Notes: generated by a model not told the origin, from the sequence alone. Positions 9,453-18,157 are shown, numbered from the stretch's first letter. The stretch: 48,502 nt of DNA from Candidatus Lactobacillus pullistercoris (GCA_018883635.1 JAHLFT010000031.1:1-48502); one strand, 5' to 3'. Program-made: numbers and translations.

Positions 9453-10352
9453 ATGATGATTGATACCGAAGCATTGCCTATCAATGATGCTTGGCTTTAT
9501 CCAAAAGAAGATAAAAGTGATTTCGAAGTAAATGCACTTTCTTATTCACCTCTTGGATTATTGCTGGCTATTGGGAACGGGCTTGGCTTAGGAGATTATG
9601 ATGATGGTAATCTTCTAGTTGGAAGCTGGTCACTAGATTCAACATCTATAGTTACTAGTAATAAACCAATTCCAAAATATTCTCATTTTAAGAAGTTTGA
9701 TACAACGCTCTTTTGGAAGGAAGAAGAAAAAGAAGAATTCTTTAATTTGACCAACACCTCTCCTAATAAGGAAGTACTGCGTAAAAAATTAATAACAAAG
9801 GAATGCTTAAAGAATAAGTCCCAAATTAATTTTTTGGAAACTTATCAAAAACAAATTGATGACTTGTATAAGGATGTTAATAGTATAGGAGAAAAGTTAA
9901 ATACTTTTAGTGAGAAATATGGCTTAAATGATTATTCACAAACTTCTCACACCTTTCCACTTAGCAGTGACCTTGTACCGTTATTAGATCAAGTAGCTAA
10001 AAACTATGATGATATTAACGAAAAAATTCATAATGAATTAATGGTACTAAGATATAATTGTCCTGTTATTTCGCTATTAAAACTTGGGATTCATCTTGAT
10101 TGGGAACCTGATGAGCTTTCTGAAGCAGAAGCTTTAAAGAAACTAGACCATATTAAGACCAAGTTATCCAAATTACCTAGTCAGTCAATCGTGATGGAAA
10201 CATTGCAACAGTTAAAAGTAGCTCAAGCAATTGATTTGAACAAATTAAAATCATTGAAAACAAAATATAATAAATTGAATCAAAATACTTATTATTTTGA
10301 CAATTTAAAATTGTTAGCAAAACTACAAAAAAATACTGTTGAGTATGCTTAA
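9453..10352 (+). CDS. Hypothetical protein; frame stays open upstream to about 9350, so it may be 5'-truncated
   Basis: ORF of 299 aa; no good RBS at the annotated ATG; in-frame upstream peptide RQNRSCLEEFDNKCESINPNHFKGRRYIYNVTEE. Confidence 0.55.
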   Translation: MMIDTEALPINDAWLYPKEDKSDFEVNALSYSPLGLLLAIGNGLGLGDYDDGNLLVGSWSLDSTSIVTSNKPIPKYSHFKKFDTTLFWKEEEKEEFFNLTNTSPNKEVLRKKLITKECLKNKSQINFLETYQKQIDDLYKDVNSIGEKLNTFSEKYGLNDYSQTSHTFPLSSDLVPLLDQVAKNYDDINEKIHNELMVLRYNCPVISLLKLGIHLDWEPDELSEAEALKKLDHIKTKLSKLPSQSIVMETLQQLKVAQAIDLNKLKSLKTKYNKLNQNTYYFDNLKLLAKLQKNTVEYA

Positions 10353-10364
10353 TAAATATTATTG

Positions 10365-10405
10365 ATACTAGTTTGATGTCATTAGTATTTTAAATGTGCT
10401 ATAAT
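10365..10405 (+). promoter_or_regulatory. Promoter and operator of the dinJ/yafQ-like operon
   Basis: Inverted repeat ATACTA-N12-TAGTAT (10365-10388) upstream of an extended -10 TGCTATAAT (-10 at 10400-10405). Confidence 0.55.
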
Positions 10406-10431
10406 CAAAGCAAATAAAGGAGGGACGCTAT

Positions 10432-10728
10432 ATGTCAATTACTACTTCTTCAATTCGCATGGATAAAGCAACGAAGGAAGCTGCCGATAAGCAATTGAAA
10501 AAGATTGGATTAAATTTCAATTCTTACGTCAATATGGCAGTTACTCAATTTCTAGTTCAGGGTCAAATTCCTTTTTCAGTAAAGGTTCCTGAAGATTTAC
10601 CACGTGAAAAAACAGAAAAGGCTATTGAAATAGCTGAAAAAAAAGACCAAGGTTTATTACCTGAAGATACTCCAGCATTTTCAGATGGTAAAAGCTTAGT
10701 AAATTATATGAAAAAATATAAGGAATAA
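10432..10728 (+). CDS. RelB/DinJ-family antitoxin
   Basis: SIRMDKATKEAADKQLKKIGLNFNSYVNMAVTQFLVQGQIPFSVKVP; followed by toxin. Confidence 0.85.
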   Translation: MSITTSSIRMDKATKEAADKQLKKIGLNFNSYVNMAVTQFLVQGQIPFSVKVPEDLPREKTEKAIEIAEKKDQGLLPEDTPAFSDGKSLVNYMKKYKE

Positions 10729-10730
10729 TA

Positions 10731-11054
10731 ATGTCAGAAAAACATTTTAAAATCATCCCTGAAAGCCAATTTATTTTGGATGCTAGGAAATGGAGTAAGT
10801 CCATTCCTTCAATTTGGGATGAAATTCAAGGTGTTGCTGATATTATTACAGAAACGGGAGAAATTCCTGATGAATATGATCCACATGGATTAAGCAACAC
10901 TAAATTAAATTACGTAGGATATGATGAATTTCATCTTTTAGATGATAATAAGATAAGTATTCTAGTAATTTATAAAGTTGTTAAAAACAAAAAAATAATT
11001 CGTTTTATTCGTTTAGGAACGCATGGCGAACTATTCCACGGATATTTGAAATAA
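10731..11054 (+). CDS. YafQ/RelE-family mRNA interferase toxin
   Basis: Short basic protein directly downstream of the antitoxin; ends IIRFIRLGTHGELFHGYLK. Confidence 0.8.
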   Translation: MSEKHFKIIPESQFILDARKWSKSIPSIWDEIQGVADIITETGEIPDEYDPHGLSNTKLNYVGYDEFHLLDDNKISILVIYKVVKNKKIIRFIRLGTHGELFHGYLK

Positions 11055-11067
11055 TTAAGTAATTAAA

Positions 11068-11110
11068 AGAAGACCAATGAAATCTTTATTGATTCACTGG
11101 TCTTTTTTTG
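11068..11110 (+). terminator. Rho-independent terminator
   Basis: aagaccaatgaaatc-tttatt-gattcactggtctttttttg. Confidence 0.75.
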
Positions 11111-11129
11111 TTTAAAGGAGAAATTTAAA

Positions 11130-11465
11130 ATGCAAAAAGTAATTAACATTCAACCTGTAAAAACTGAGTTTAACGCTTACGATACTTTAATTGTTAATGT
11201 TGAAGAAGGTCCATTTGGAACTTCAACAACTACAGTATCTTTGTTAGACAGCCATGATGACGATGATGATTGGGGTCAAATTATTAGCGGTAATTTCACA
11301 TCTTTACCAGCTAATCATTTTGCTTTCAATCCAAGTAGTTATTGTGATGCTGTACTACCTCAACTCGAAAAACAAGGTGTAATTAAGAAGTCTGCTATTG
11401 AAGATTTACATAGCGGCTTTAATTCATATCCTGTTTACGAATTAACAGCAAAAGCACTTAACTAA
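11130..11465 (+). CDS. Hypothetical acidic protein (mobile-element style)
   Basis: 111 aa ORF with RBS aaaggag. Confidence 0.55.
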   Translation: MQKVINIQPVKTEFNAYDTLIVNVEEGPFGTSTTTVSLLDSHDDDDDWGQIISGNFTSLPANHFAFNPSSYCDAVLPQLEKQGVIKKSAIEDLHSGFNSYPVYELTAKALN

Positions 11466-11699
11466 ATCATTCAGTTTTTATAAGGGAAAAAATTATGGAT
11501 AAGGAATTAATCGAACAATGCAATCGATATGGTTTTGAAATCTTCAGTGAAAGAAGATTTCAAATTATGTATCACAATATCGGCAGAGATTAATGGATAG
11601 CCAGGTAATTGTTGATGCAGGTTACGGAAAAGTGACATTTTCATTGCCTTTTATGAGGGAATTCTTGTTAGAACTAGCAGAATTATATGAAATTGATGA

Positions 11700-12023
11700 T
11701 TAAAATTCGATCCTCATTTGTCTATTATTAAATAGACTACCAACCATTATTATTTTATTTATATCATCGATACGATAAAAAATAGCGTATTTTTTTCCAA
11801 TAGTTATTCGATAAGTCGAAACATGAAATTCGTAAATTGAACTTACATCTTTACTAATATAAGGAAAATTCTTTAATAATTGAATATTTTTTGAAATTAG
11901 TGAAATATATTTTTTTATTTGTTCATCTGAAAACTCTAGCTCATTTTTCCAGTAGTTTATTTCTTTTTCTAATGAATTAATAAAATTTCTGCTATATTTT
12001 ATTTCAAACATTATTTTGTCCAA
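11700..12023 (-). CDS. RelE/ParE-superfamily toxin
   Basis: YRITIGKKYAIFYRIDDINKIIMVGSLFNNRQ; overlaps upstream antitoxin. Confidence 0.75.
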   Translation of the reverse strand: MDKIMFEIKYSRNFINSLEKEINYWKNELEFSDEQIKKYISLISKNIQLLKNFPYISKDVSSIYEFHVSTYRITIGKKYAIFYRIDDINKIIMVGSLFNNRQMRIEF

Positions 12024-12268
12024 CCATACTTTCCAAACTTAGCTTGCATATCTTTTTCAGATAAATATTCATGTTTTTCAAAGTCAGAAAAACTTTTTTC
12101 GATCAAATTTCGATCATGTTCAATATCAATATAATTTAGATCAATAATAACCTTGTGATTCTTTTTATCAACCTCATAATTGAGCGTTGCACCCTCTCTG
12201 ACTTCCCAATCTTTTGGGAAGATGCTTCCTAGAGAATTGCCGATTTTTCTTACCTTTAATTTTTTCAT
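12011..12268 (-). CDS. AbrB/MazE-like (SpoVT-AbrB fold) antitoxin
   Basis: MKKLKVRKIGNSLGSIFPKDW swapped-hairpin motif; overlaps toxin. Confidence 0.75.
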   Translation of the reverse strand: MKKLKVRKIGNSLGSIFPKDWEVREGATLNYEVDKKNHKVIIDLNYIDIEHDRNLIEKSFSDFEKHEYLSEKDMQAKFGKYGWTK

Positions 12269-12297
12269 TTTTAGCACCTCACGATCTTTTTATATAA

Positions 12298-12313
12298 TTA
12301 TAACATGTTATAA
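12298..12313. promoter_or_regulatory. Perfect 16-bp palindrome upstream of the AbrB-type antitoxin; probable TA operator
   Basis: TTATAACATGTTATAA, 30 bp upstream of the start codon. Confidence 0.55.
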
Positions 12314-12377
12314 CATAGTGGATTAATTTACTTAAATAAAAAACATGCAAAAAATTTAACAGAATTTGCCCATTTAT

Positions 12378-12391
12378 TGTAATCGTTTACA
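12378..12391. promoter_or_regulatory. Catabolite-responsive element (cre)-like site
   Basis: TGTAATCGTTTACA fits TGWAANCGNTNWCA at all positions. Confidence 0.5.
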
Positions 12392-12561
12392 TTAACTAGT
12401 TATTTAAAAAGAATACAAATTAACAGCTAAACTACAATTTATTATGAAATTTTCCGATTATTAGTAATTAGAATTAAATAATCTGTCCGCAATTAAAAAT
12501 ACGTTATTCAATTCTAAATTGTTAGTTATTGATACTTGATAATGCCTCTACTAGTATAAAA

Positions 12562-12936
12562 CTAAGGCTTTTCAATATTAGCCAAAGTTATCATGCTTGT
12601 ACTAGTTAATTTATCAAAATTATAAAGATTAACCTGCCAAGTCTGAAATTTACGTCCAGTCTTTAACGATTGTGCAATTGCGCGAATTTCGCCAATTTTT
12701 ACCGGACGCAAGTGTTCAGTATTAATGTTCATTCCGACACAAATCTGACCGGGGATATTTTCTTTGAGCCATTCATTTGCACCGAGCGAGGCAGCAGTTT
12801 CAGCTAATACGCCATTGATACCACCATGAACTAATCCAAAGGGTTGCTTTAATTTATCTGTTACGCTAACACTGATAATTGTTTTATCGGCGGTGACAGA
12901 GACCTTTTTGATACCTAAATTTTCTAATAAATTCAT
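12562..12936 (-). CDS. Hotdog-fold PaaI/MenI-type thioesterase (candidate DHNA-CoA thioesterase)
   Basis: [22 protein letters not shown] motif; divergent from menB; start set at MNLLENLG. Confidence 0.75.
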   Translation of the reverse strand: MNLLENLGIKKVSVTADKTIISVSVTDKLKQPFGLVHGGINGVLAETAASLGANEWLKENIPGQICVGMNINTEHLRPVKIGEIRAIAQSLKTGRKFQTWQVNLYNFDKLTSTSMITLANIEKP

Positions 12937-12970
12937 CTTTAACCTCATTATTTTTAGAAAGAGTGGACAT

Positions 12971-13792
12971 ATGACAAAAGTTGATTGGAAACCTGTAAAA
13001 AAGTATTCCGAAATTTTCTTTGAAAGAGCAGGTAAAATTGCCAAAATCACAATGAACCAACCAGAAAAGTTGAATGCTTTTACGTCTGAAATGGTTCAAC
13101 AAATGATCGATGCATTTACCATTTGTCGTGATGATAGCACAATTGGCGTAATTATTCTAACTGGAGCAGGTAACAAAGCCTTTTCTTCAGGTGGTGACCA
13201 GACTGTTCGTGGCAACGGTGGCTATGTTGGTCCTGACAAAATTGCTCGTTTGAACGTTTTAGACTTACAACACTTAATTAGAATTATTCCTAAGCCGGTC
13301 ATCGCCATGGTAAAAGGTTGGTCAGTTGGCGGCGGCAATATTTTACAACTAGTCTGTGATTTAACAATTGCAGCTGATAATGCAAAATTTGGTCAAACTG
13401 GTCCAAAGGTTGGTAGTTTTGATGCTGGTTACGGTTCAGGATATTTAGCTAGAGTCATCGGTCATAAGCGAGCAAAAGAAGTCTGGTTCCTTAACCACTT
13501 CTACAATGCTGAAGAAGCTTACCAAATGAACTGGATTAACAAAGTGGTGCCGCTTGATCAAGTTGAATCAGTGACACTAGATTGGTGTAACGAAATTTTG
13601 ACCAAATCACCAACTGCTCTTCGCTTTATTAAGGCAGCTATGAACGCTGATACTGATGGCTTAGCTGGCTTGCAACAACTTGGTGGGGATGCTACGATGC
13701 TCTTTTACACGACTGATGAAGGAAAAGAAGGCCGCGATGCCTTTAATGAAAAGCGTAAGCCAGATTTCGATAAGTTCCCTAAGTTTCCTTAA
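12971..13792 (+). CDS. menB: 1,4-dihydroxy-2-naphthoyl-CoA synthase
   Basis: Crotonase fold with [22 protein letters not shown] and [22 protein letters not shown]...[14 protein letters not shown]. Confidence 0.9.
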   Translation: MTKVDWKPVKKYSEIFFERAGKIAKITMNQPEKLNAFTSEMVQQMIDAFTICRDDSTIGVIILTGAGNKAFSSGGDQTVRGNGGYVGPDKIARLNVLDLQHLIRIIPKPVIAMVKGWSVGGGNILQLVCDLTIAADNAKFGQTGPKVGSFDAGYGSGYLARVIGHKRAKEVWFLNHFYNAEEAYQMNWINKVVPLDQVESVTLDWCNEILTKSPTALRFIKAAMNADTDGLAGLQQLGGDATMLFYTTDEGKEGRDAFNEKRKPDFDKFPKFP

Positions 13793-13807
13793 AAAGAAGG
13801 CAGCCTG

Positions 13808-15220
13808 ATGAAAACACAAAATTGGCTTTTAAAGCAAGCTCAAGTGCTGCCTAATCATATCGCAGTTTTTGATAGTCGTGAGAAATTAAGTTTTCTGGAA
13901 TTAAAAGAAAAAGTTGAAGAATTAGTAGGCAAGTTAGAAATTATTCACCCCGGCAAACGCGTCGGGTTACTTGCGAAAAATAATTTGGTGACTTATCAAC
14001 TTGCTTTAGCAATCATCTGTAGCGGTCGCAGTATTGTTTGGTTAAATTGGCGTCTAGCAACGGAAGAATTAATGCGGCAAATCGACGATAGTCAGCTGCA
14101 AGTTTGTTTAGTTGAGGATAGTCTTTGGCGCGGTGAAATGGATAGCCGGTTTGAAAAATTTACTGCTTTTAAGGAAATTCCAGCTGAAAAAGGACAGTTA
14201 ATTTCTGAATTTGACTATGATCAAGTTGCTAGCATTATGTATACTTCGGGGACAACTGATAATCCTAAAGGTGTTTTACAAACTTTTGGTAATCACTTTT
14301 ATTCAGCTGTTTCATCTTGCTTAAACTTAGGTTTACAGCCTGATGATGAATGGCTCTGCGTTGCGCCAATTTTTCACATTAGCGGCTTTTCAATCGTGAT
14401 GCGCGGCCTAATTTACGGAATGACAGTGCGCATTGTTGAAAAATTCGATGCCGAAAAAGTTGAGCACATTTTGATCCAAGAGCCTGTGACTATTATGTCC
14501 GTTGTTCCTTTTATGTTAAAGAAACTTTTAGCAAGACGAAAAGAAACGAATAAAGGCTACAATTCAGCCTTTCGCTGCATGCTTTTAGGCGGCGGAACGA
14601 CAGATTGGCCAACCTTACTTTCCTGTCAAAAATATGGCATTCCTGTAGTGCAGTGTTATGGCATGACGGAAACTTGTTCACAAATTATAGCGCTAAAGGC
14701 TAGTGATGCTTTAAAGAAGATTGGCTCAGTAGGGCAACCGCTTTTTACAACGCAACTTCGGTTGACCGATGATGGAGAAATTTTATTAAAAACGCCAGCA
14801 CTGACGCCCGGATATCTCAATTTACCTGAAAAATTGCCAGCTAAGAAAATAAATGGCTGGTATAAAACAGGCGATGTTGGACATTTAGATCAAGATGGTT
14901 ATCTTTATATTGATGGTCGAAAGGATGAAATGCTGATTTCTGGTGGTGAAAACATTTTTCCGCAAGAAGTTGAGCAAGTTTATCAAAATTATCCAGGAAT
15001 TAAAGAAATTGCCGTTGTTGGTAAAAATGATCGTGAATGGGGTCAAGTACCAGTTGCGTTTGTTGTTAGTGAGCAAAAAATTGATTCACAAAAACTAATT
15101 AATTTTGGTTTTAAACATTTGGCACATTACAAAGTACCAAAAGAATATCATTTTGTTAGCGAATTACCCAAAAATGCAAGTGGCAAAATTCGGCGTTTTT
15201 TATTGAAGCAAAATTTTTAA
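13808..15220 (+). CDS. menE: o-succinylbenzoate-CoA ligase (acyl-adenylating enzyme)
   Basis: MYTSGTTDNPKG, CYGMTETCSQ, YKTGDVG, LPKNASGKIRR motifs; adjacent to menB. Confidence 0.85.
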   Translation: MKTQNWLLKQAQVLPNHIAVFDSREKLSFLELKEKVEELVGKLEIIHPGKRVGLLAKNNLVTYQLALAIICSGRSIVWLNWRLATEELMRQIDDSQLQVCLVEDSLWRGEMDSRFEKFTAFKEIPAEKGQLISEFDYDQVASIMYTSGTTDNPKGVLQTFGNHFYSAVSSCLNLGLQPDDEWLCVAPIFHISGFSIVMRGLIYGMTVRIVEKFDAEKVEHILIQEPVTIMSVVPFMLKKLLARRKETNKGYNSAFRCMLLGGGTTDWPTLLSCQKYGIPVVQCYGMTETCSQIIALKASDALKKIGSVGQPLFTTQLRLTDDGEILLKTPALTPGYLNLPEKLPAKKINGWYKTGDVGHLDQDGYLYIDGRKDEMLISGGENIFPQEVEQVYQNYPGIKEIAVVGKNDREWGQVPVAFVVSEQKIDSQKLINFGFKHLAHYKVPKEYHFVSELPKNASGKIRRFLLKQNF

Positions 15221-15236
15221 ATAATCGAGGTTAGGA

Positions 15237-16439
15237 ATGGAAAACAAGATAAATAAGTCACGAGGAAGTCGCTTTATCACTTTCGTTTTACTGTATTTAG
15301 GTTATATGCTTTTATTTGCTGATCGAACAGTAATGAATATTTCACTAGCATATATCGGCAAAGATTTTAATGTCGGTGCTGCAGCGCTCGGCATGACTGC
15401 GAGTAGCTTTTTCCTGGGATACACAATTATGCAAATTCCGGGTGGCTTTTTAACCGATCGCTTAGGATCTAAACGGATGATTATTGTGACCCTGCTATTG
15501 TGGTCATTGTTGACTATTGTCACGGGAATTGCCTGGTCCTTAATTTCTTTAATTGTAATTAGATTTCTCTTTGGGTTAGCTGAAGGACCATATCCATCTG
15601 CTGCCTTGAAGCAAATTTCTGAAGATTACAGTGAAAAAGAAAAATCGCAGGCAACATCGGCTTTAATTTCTTCTAATTACGCTGGAGCAGCTGTTGCACC
15701 GTTAATAATTGTTCCTATAATTGCAGCTAGTGGTTGGCGCAGTTCTTTTGTTTGGCTTGGAATTAGCGGCTTAGGTTTAATGCTAATTTATTACCTGTTA
15801 GAGCGGCCGCTCAAGAGTTTAAAGGAAGAATCAAAAACATTTAAGAAAATTGTTTGGAAAGATATTGATTCACGTGTTTGGGCCTTTGTAATAATTGGTC
15901 TTGCTTTAAATATCATTACTAAAGGTCTTGAAACCTGGATGCCAGTGTACTTTTTAAAAGAGCAAGGAATAAACTTAAAAAACTTAGCATGGCTTGTGCC
16001 ACTTCCAGTCATGTCAGGTGGTATTGCTGCCTTTATTTCGGGCTTTGTGATGGTTCATTTCTTTAAAAATAAAGAGCGTTGGATGATCATTATTGCTTCA
16101 TTTTTGACGTTGATTTTCATGTTTGGTTTATTTAAATCAACATCTTTAGTTGGCATCGTTAGTTTTGAAGTTTTAATTTACTTTGTTAAGTCGCTCGCTT
16201 TTACGGGAATCTTTAGTTTTACTGCGAATATTTTGTCTGAAAAAGCATACGGTTCATCGATCGGCATTGTAAACTTTGGCGGTCAACTTGGCGGTTTTTG
16301 TGGACCGTTATTGATTGGCTGGATTGTCCAGGTTACGCAGTCTTATTCAAGTGCATTTTTAGGATTAGTTATTAGTGCACTTGTTGCGGCAATTGCTTGT
16401 TTCTTTATTAGAGGCAATGCAAAGCGGATGGGGAATTAA
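15237..16439 (+). CDS. MFS transporter, anion:cation symporter (ACS)-like
   Basis: 12-TM protein; GGFLTDRLGSKR; RFLFGLAEGPYPSAALKQISEDY. Confidence 0.85.
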   Translation: MENKINKSRGSRFITFVLLYLGYMLLFADRTVMNISLAYIGKDFNVGAAALGMTASSFFLGYTIMQIPGGFLTDRLGSKRMIIVTLLLWSLLTIVTGIAWSLISLIVIRFLFGLAEGPYPSAALKQISEDYSEKEKSQATSALISSNYAGAAVAPLIIVPIIAASGWRSSFVWLGISGLGLMLIYYLLERPLKSLKEESKTFKKIVWKDIDSRVWAFVIIGLALNIITKGLETWMPVYFLKEQGINLKNLAWLVPLPVMSGGIAAFISGFVMVHFFKNKERWMIIIASFLTLIFMFGLFKSTSLVGIVSFEVLIYFVKSLAFTGIFSFTANILSEKAYGSSIGIVNFGGQLGGFCGPLLIGWIVQVTQSYSSAFLGLVISALVAAIACFFIRGNAKRMGN

Positions 16440-16610
16440 CCATTTTCAAGTAGCCAATCGATTACGTATTTGATTTTAATGCCATCAATCATTCCTTCAT
16501 CTAGTTGATTTAAGGTCAAAACTTCTTTTTGATAGCCATCGATGACCAAATCTTTAATTAAATTTCTGGCAACTCGACTAGAACCATTGAATACAAAAAA
16601 TTTACTCATG
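16436..16610 (-). pseudogene. Small frameshifted ORF remnant
   Basis: gaggaaaaatcATG then MSKFFVFNGSSRVARN..., shifting at an AAATTTTAATT stretch into ...LIKDLVIDGYQKEVLTLNQLDEGMIDGIKIKYVIDWLLENG*. Confidence 0.4.
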
Positions 16611-16656
16611 ATTTTTCCTCTTTTTTAATTCATTGCAAGTTTAAATTAGCATCTGG

Positions 16657-16670
16657 TGTAATCGATTACA
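16657..16670. promoter_or_regulatory. Perfect palindromic cre-like site
   Basis: TGTAATCGATTACA fits TGWAANCGNTNWCA at all positions. Confidence 0.5.
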
Positions 16671-16880
16671 AAGATTTTGATTCTTTTAAAAGATAAATTT
16701 GCTTTTAAATGGCTTAGAGGCTAAGGAAAATCAATTAAAATCTAGAAATGGGCTAGACTATTTGATATAATACGTTTTGTTTAAAGAGATACTACCTGAT
16801 CAAATAATTGCTAATAATATAATTAATAGTTATTAATGATTAAATTTATTTATTGTCAGGTGTTAAAAAGGAGATATATT

Positions 16881-17156
16881 ATGAACAAGAATGAACTTGT
16901 TAAGGGTATTGCAGAAGAAACTGCAATGAGTCAAAAAGATGCAAAGAGTGCATTAGAGGCTACTTTAGAAATCATCAAGAACCACTTGGCAGATGGTGAT
17001 AAGGTTCAATTGATCGGCTTTGGTACTTTTGAAGTTCGTGATCGTGCAGCTCGTAAGGGTCGTAACCCACAAACTGGTGCAGAAATTACTATTCCTGCAA
17101 GTAAGTCACCTTCATTTAAGCCAGGTAAGAACTTTAAGGAAGCTGTTAACAAGTAA
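16881..17156 (+). CDS. hup: HU-family DNA-binding protein
   Basis: [21 protein letters not shown]...[21 protein letters not shown]. Confidence 0.95.
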   Translation: MNKNELVKGIAEETAMSQKDAKSALEATLEIIKNHLADGDKVQLIGFGTFEVRDRAARKGRNPQTGAEITIPASKSPSFKPGKNFKEAVNK

Positions 17157-17176
17157 TTAAAGTTTGATATAAAGTA

Positions 17177-17213
17177 AAAAGAATGCCTTTGTTGGAGGGC
17201 ATTCCTTTTTTGA
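17177..17213 (+). terminator. Rho-independent terminator
   Basis: aaaagaatgcc-tttgttgga-gggcattcctttttt. Confidence 0.8.
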
Positions 17214-17239
17214 TTTTTGGTAAAAATATAGTGTTTAAA

Positions 17240-17268
17240 TTGTCTGCTATGATGTCAATTAGTATAAT
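17240..17268 (+). promoter_or_regulatory. Sigma-A promoter of the second dinJ/yafQ-like operon
   Basis: TTGTCT-N17-TATAAT. Confidence 0.65.
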
Positions 17269-17315
17269 TATTATATAAGATGAATAGCGATTAGAACATT
17301 ATAGGAGTGGTCAGT

Positions 17316-17612
17316 ATGTCAACAGCTTCAATGAATTTTAAAGTTGATTCAAATACAAAAAATCTTTTTAATCAGGCAGCAGAGAATATGGGGTTAACTT
17401 CATCAGCATTGCTTAATATTTTTGTTACCCGTGTAGCTAGAGAGCAAGCTGTTCCTTTTAGCTTAAAGGTTGTTCCTGATAAGAGTAAGGTCATTGATGA
17501 GGAAAGTCAAAAAGCGATGATCAAGGAACTTGCTATCGTAAATGGATTAATTCCTGATGATGATAACAAAGTAGATGATTTAGATGAGTATTTTAAGAAC
17601 TTAGGGGTTTAA
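17316..17612 (+). CDS. RelB/DinJ-family antitoxin
   Basis: MNFKVDSNTKNLFNQAAENMGLTSSALLNIFVTRVAREQAVPFSLKV. Confidence 0.85.
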   Translation: MSTASMNFKVDSNTKNLFNQAAENMGLTSSALLNIFVTRVAREQAVPFSLKVVPDKSKVIDEESQKAMIKELAIVNGLIPDDDNKVDDLDEYFKNLGV

Positions 17613-17613
17613 A

Positions 17614-17958
17614 ATGTATCAAATTAGAACAACTAAGCTTTTTGATAGACGTTTTGCCAATTTAAAGAAATGTTTTGGGTTAAAAGATGATGAAACTCGT
17701 GATGCCATAGAAGCAATAAAATATACTATGATTTTGCTTCAAAGGGATGGTAAATTACCGCATAATAAAGATGATTCGAATGATCCAAATGGACCTTATT
17801 ATGATCACAAATTAACTGACGAACCATGGATAGGTTTTAATGAATATCATATTTTAGGGGATTTGCTAGTAATTTACTATAAAGTTGAATCTAAAAGAAC
17901 AATTAGATTTACAACGATAACTACTCATAAAGAACTTAGAGATGGTAATTTAAAGTAA
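17614..17958 (+). CDS. YafQ-family mRNA interferase toxin
   Basis: YQIRTTKLFDRRFANLKK...YYDHKLTDEPWIGFNEYHILGDLLVIYY...TTHKEL. Confidence 0.85.
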   Translation: MYQIRTTKLFDRRFANLKKCFGLKDDETRDAIEAIKYTMILLQRDGKLPHNKDDSNDPNGPYYDHKLTDEPWIGFNEYHILGDLLVIYYKVESKRTIRFTTITTHKELRDGNLK

Positions 17959-18082
17959 GTAGGAAATTAAGTTTTAAAAAGGAACGTTAGTGATAAAAGT
18001 CATGTTGAGGTTATGGATGTTCCATTACCTGTAAAAATAGGATTTGATGTAAACACGATTGAGTCATAATATATGAGTAGTT

Positions 18083-18126
18083 AAAAAGCGTTAGCTTACT
18101 TAGGCAAGTAGGTTAACGCTTTTTTA
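18083..18126. terminator. Rho-independent terminator
   Basis: aaaaagcgttagc...ggttaacgctttttt. Confidence 0.7.
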
Positions 18127-18157
18127 GGTTGAAATTATACAGTAACAAAATAAAGGA

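Noticed and set aside
10622-10804. 60-aa minus-strand ORF over the dinJ/yafQ-like junction
   Set aside because: Antisense to two well-supported TA genes; no RBS
12884-13102. 72-aa minus-strand ORF and the long N-terminal extensions of the thioesterase and menB ORFs
   Set aside because: Conserved starts (MNLLENLG and MTKVDWKP) place the genes without these extensions
17960-18069. Short in-frame peptide RNVSDKSHVEVMDVPLPVKIGFDVNTIES* after the second yafQ-like gene
   Set aside because: Could be a gene remnant, but too short and unrecognised to call
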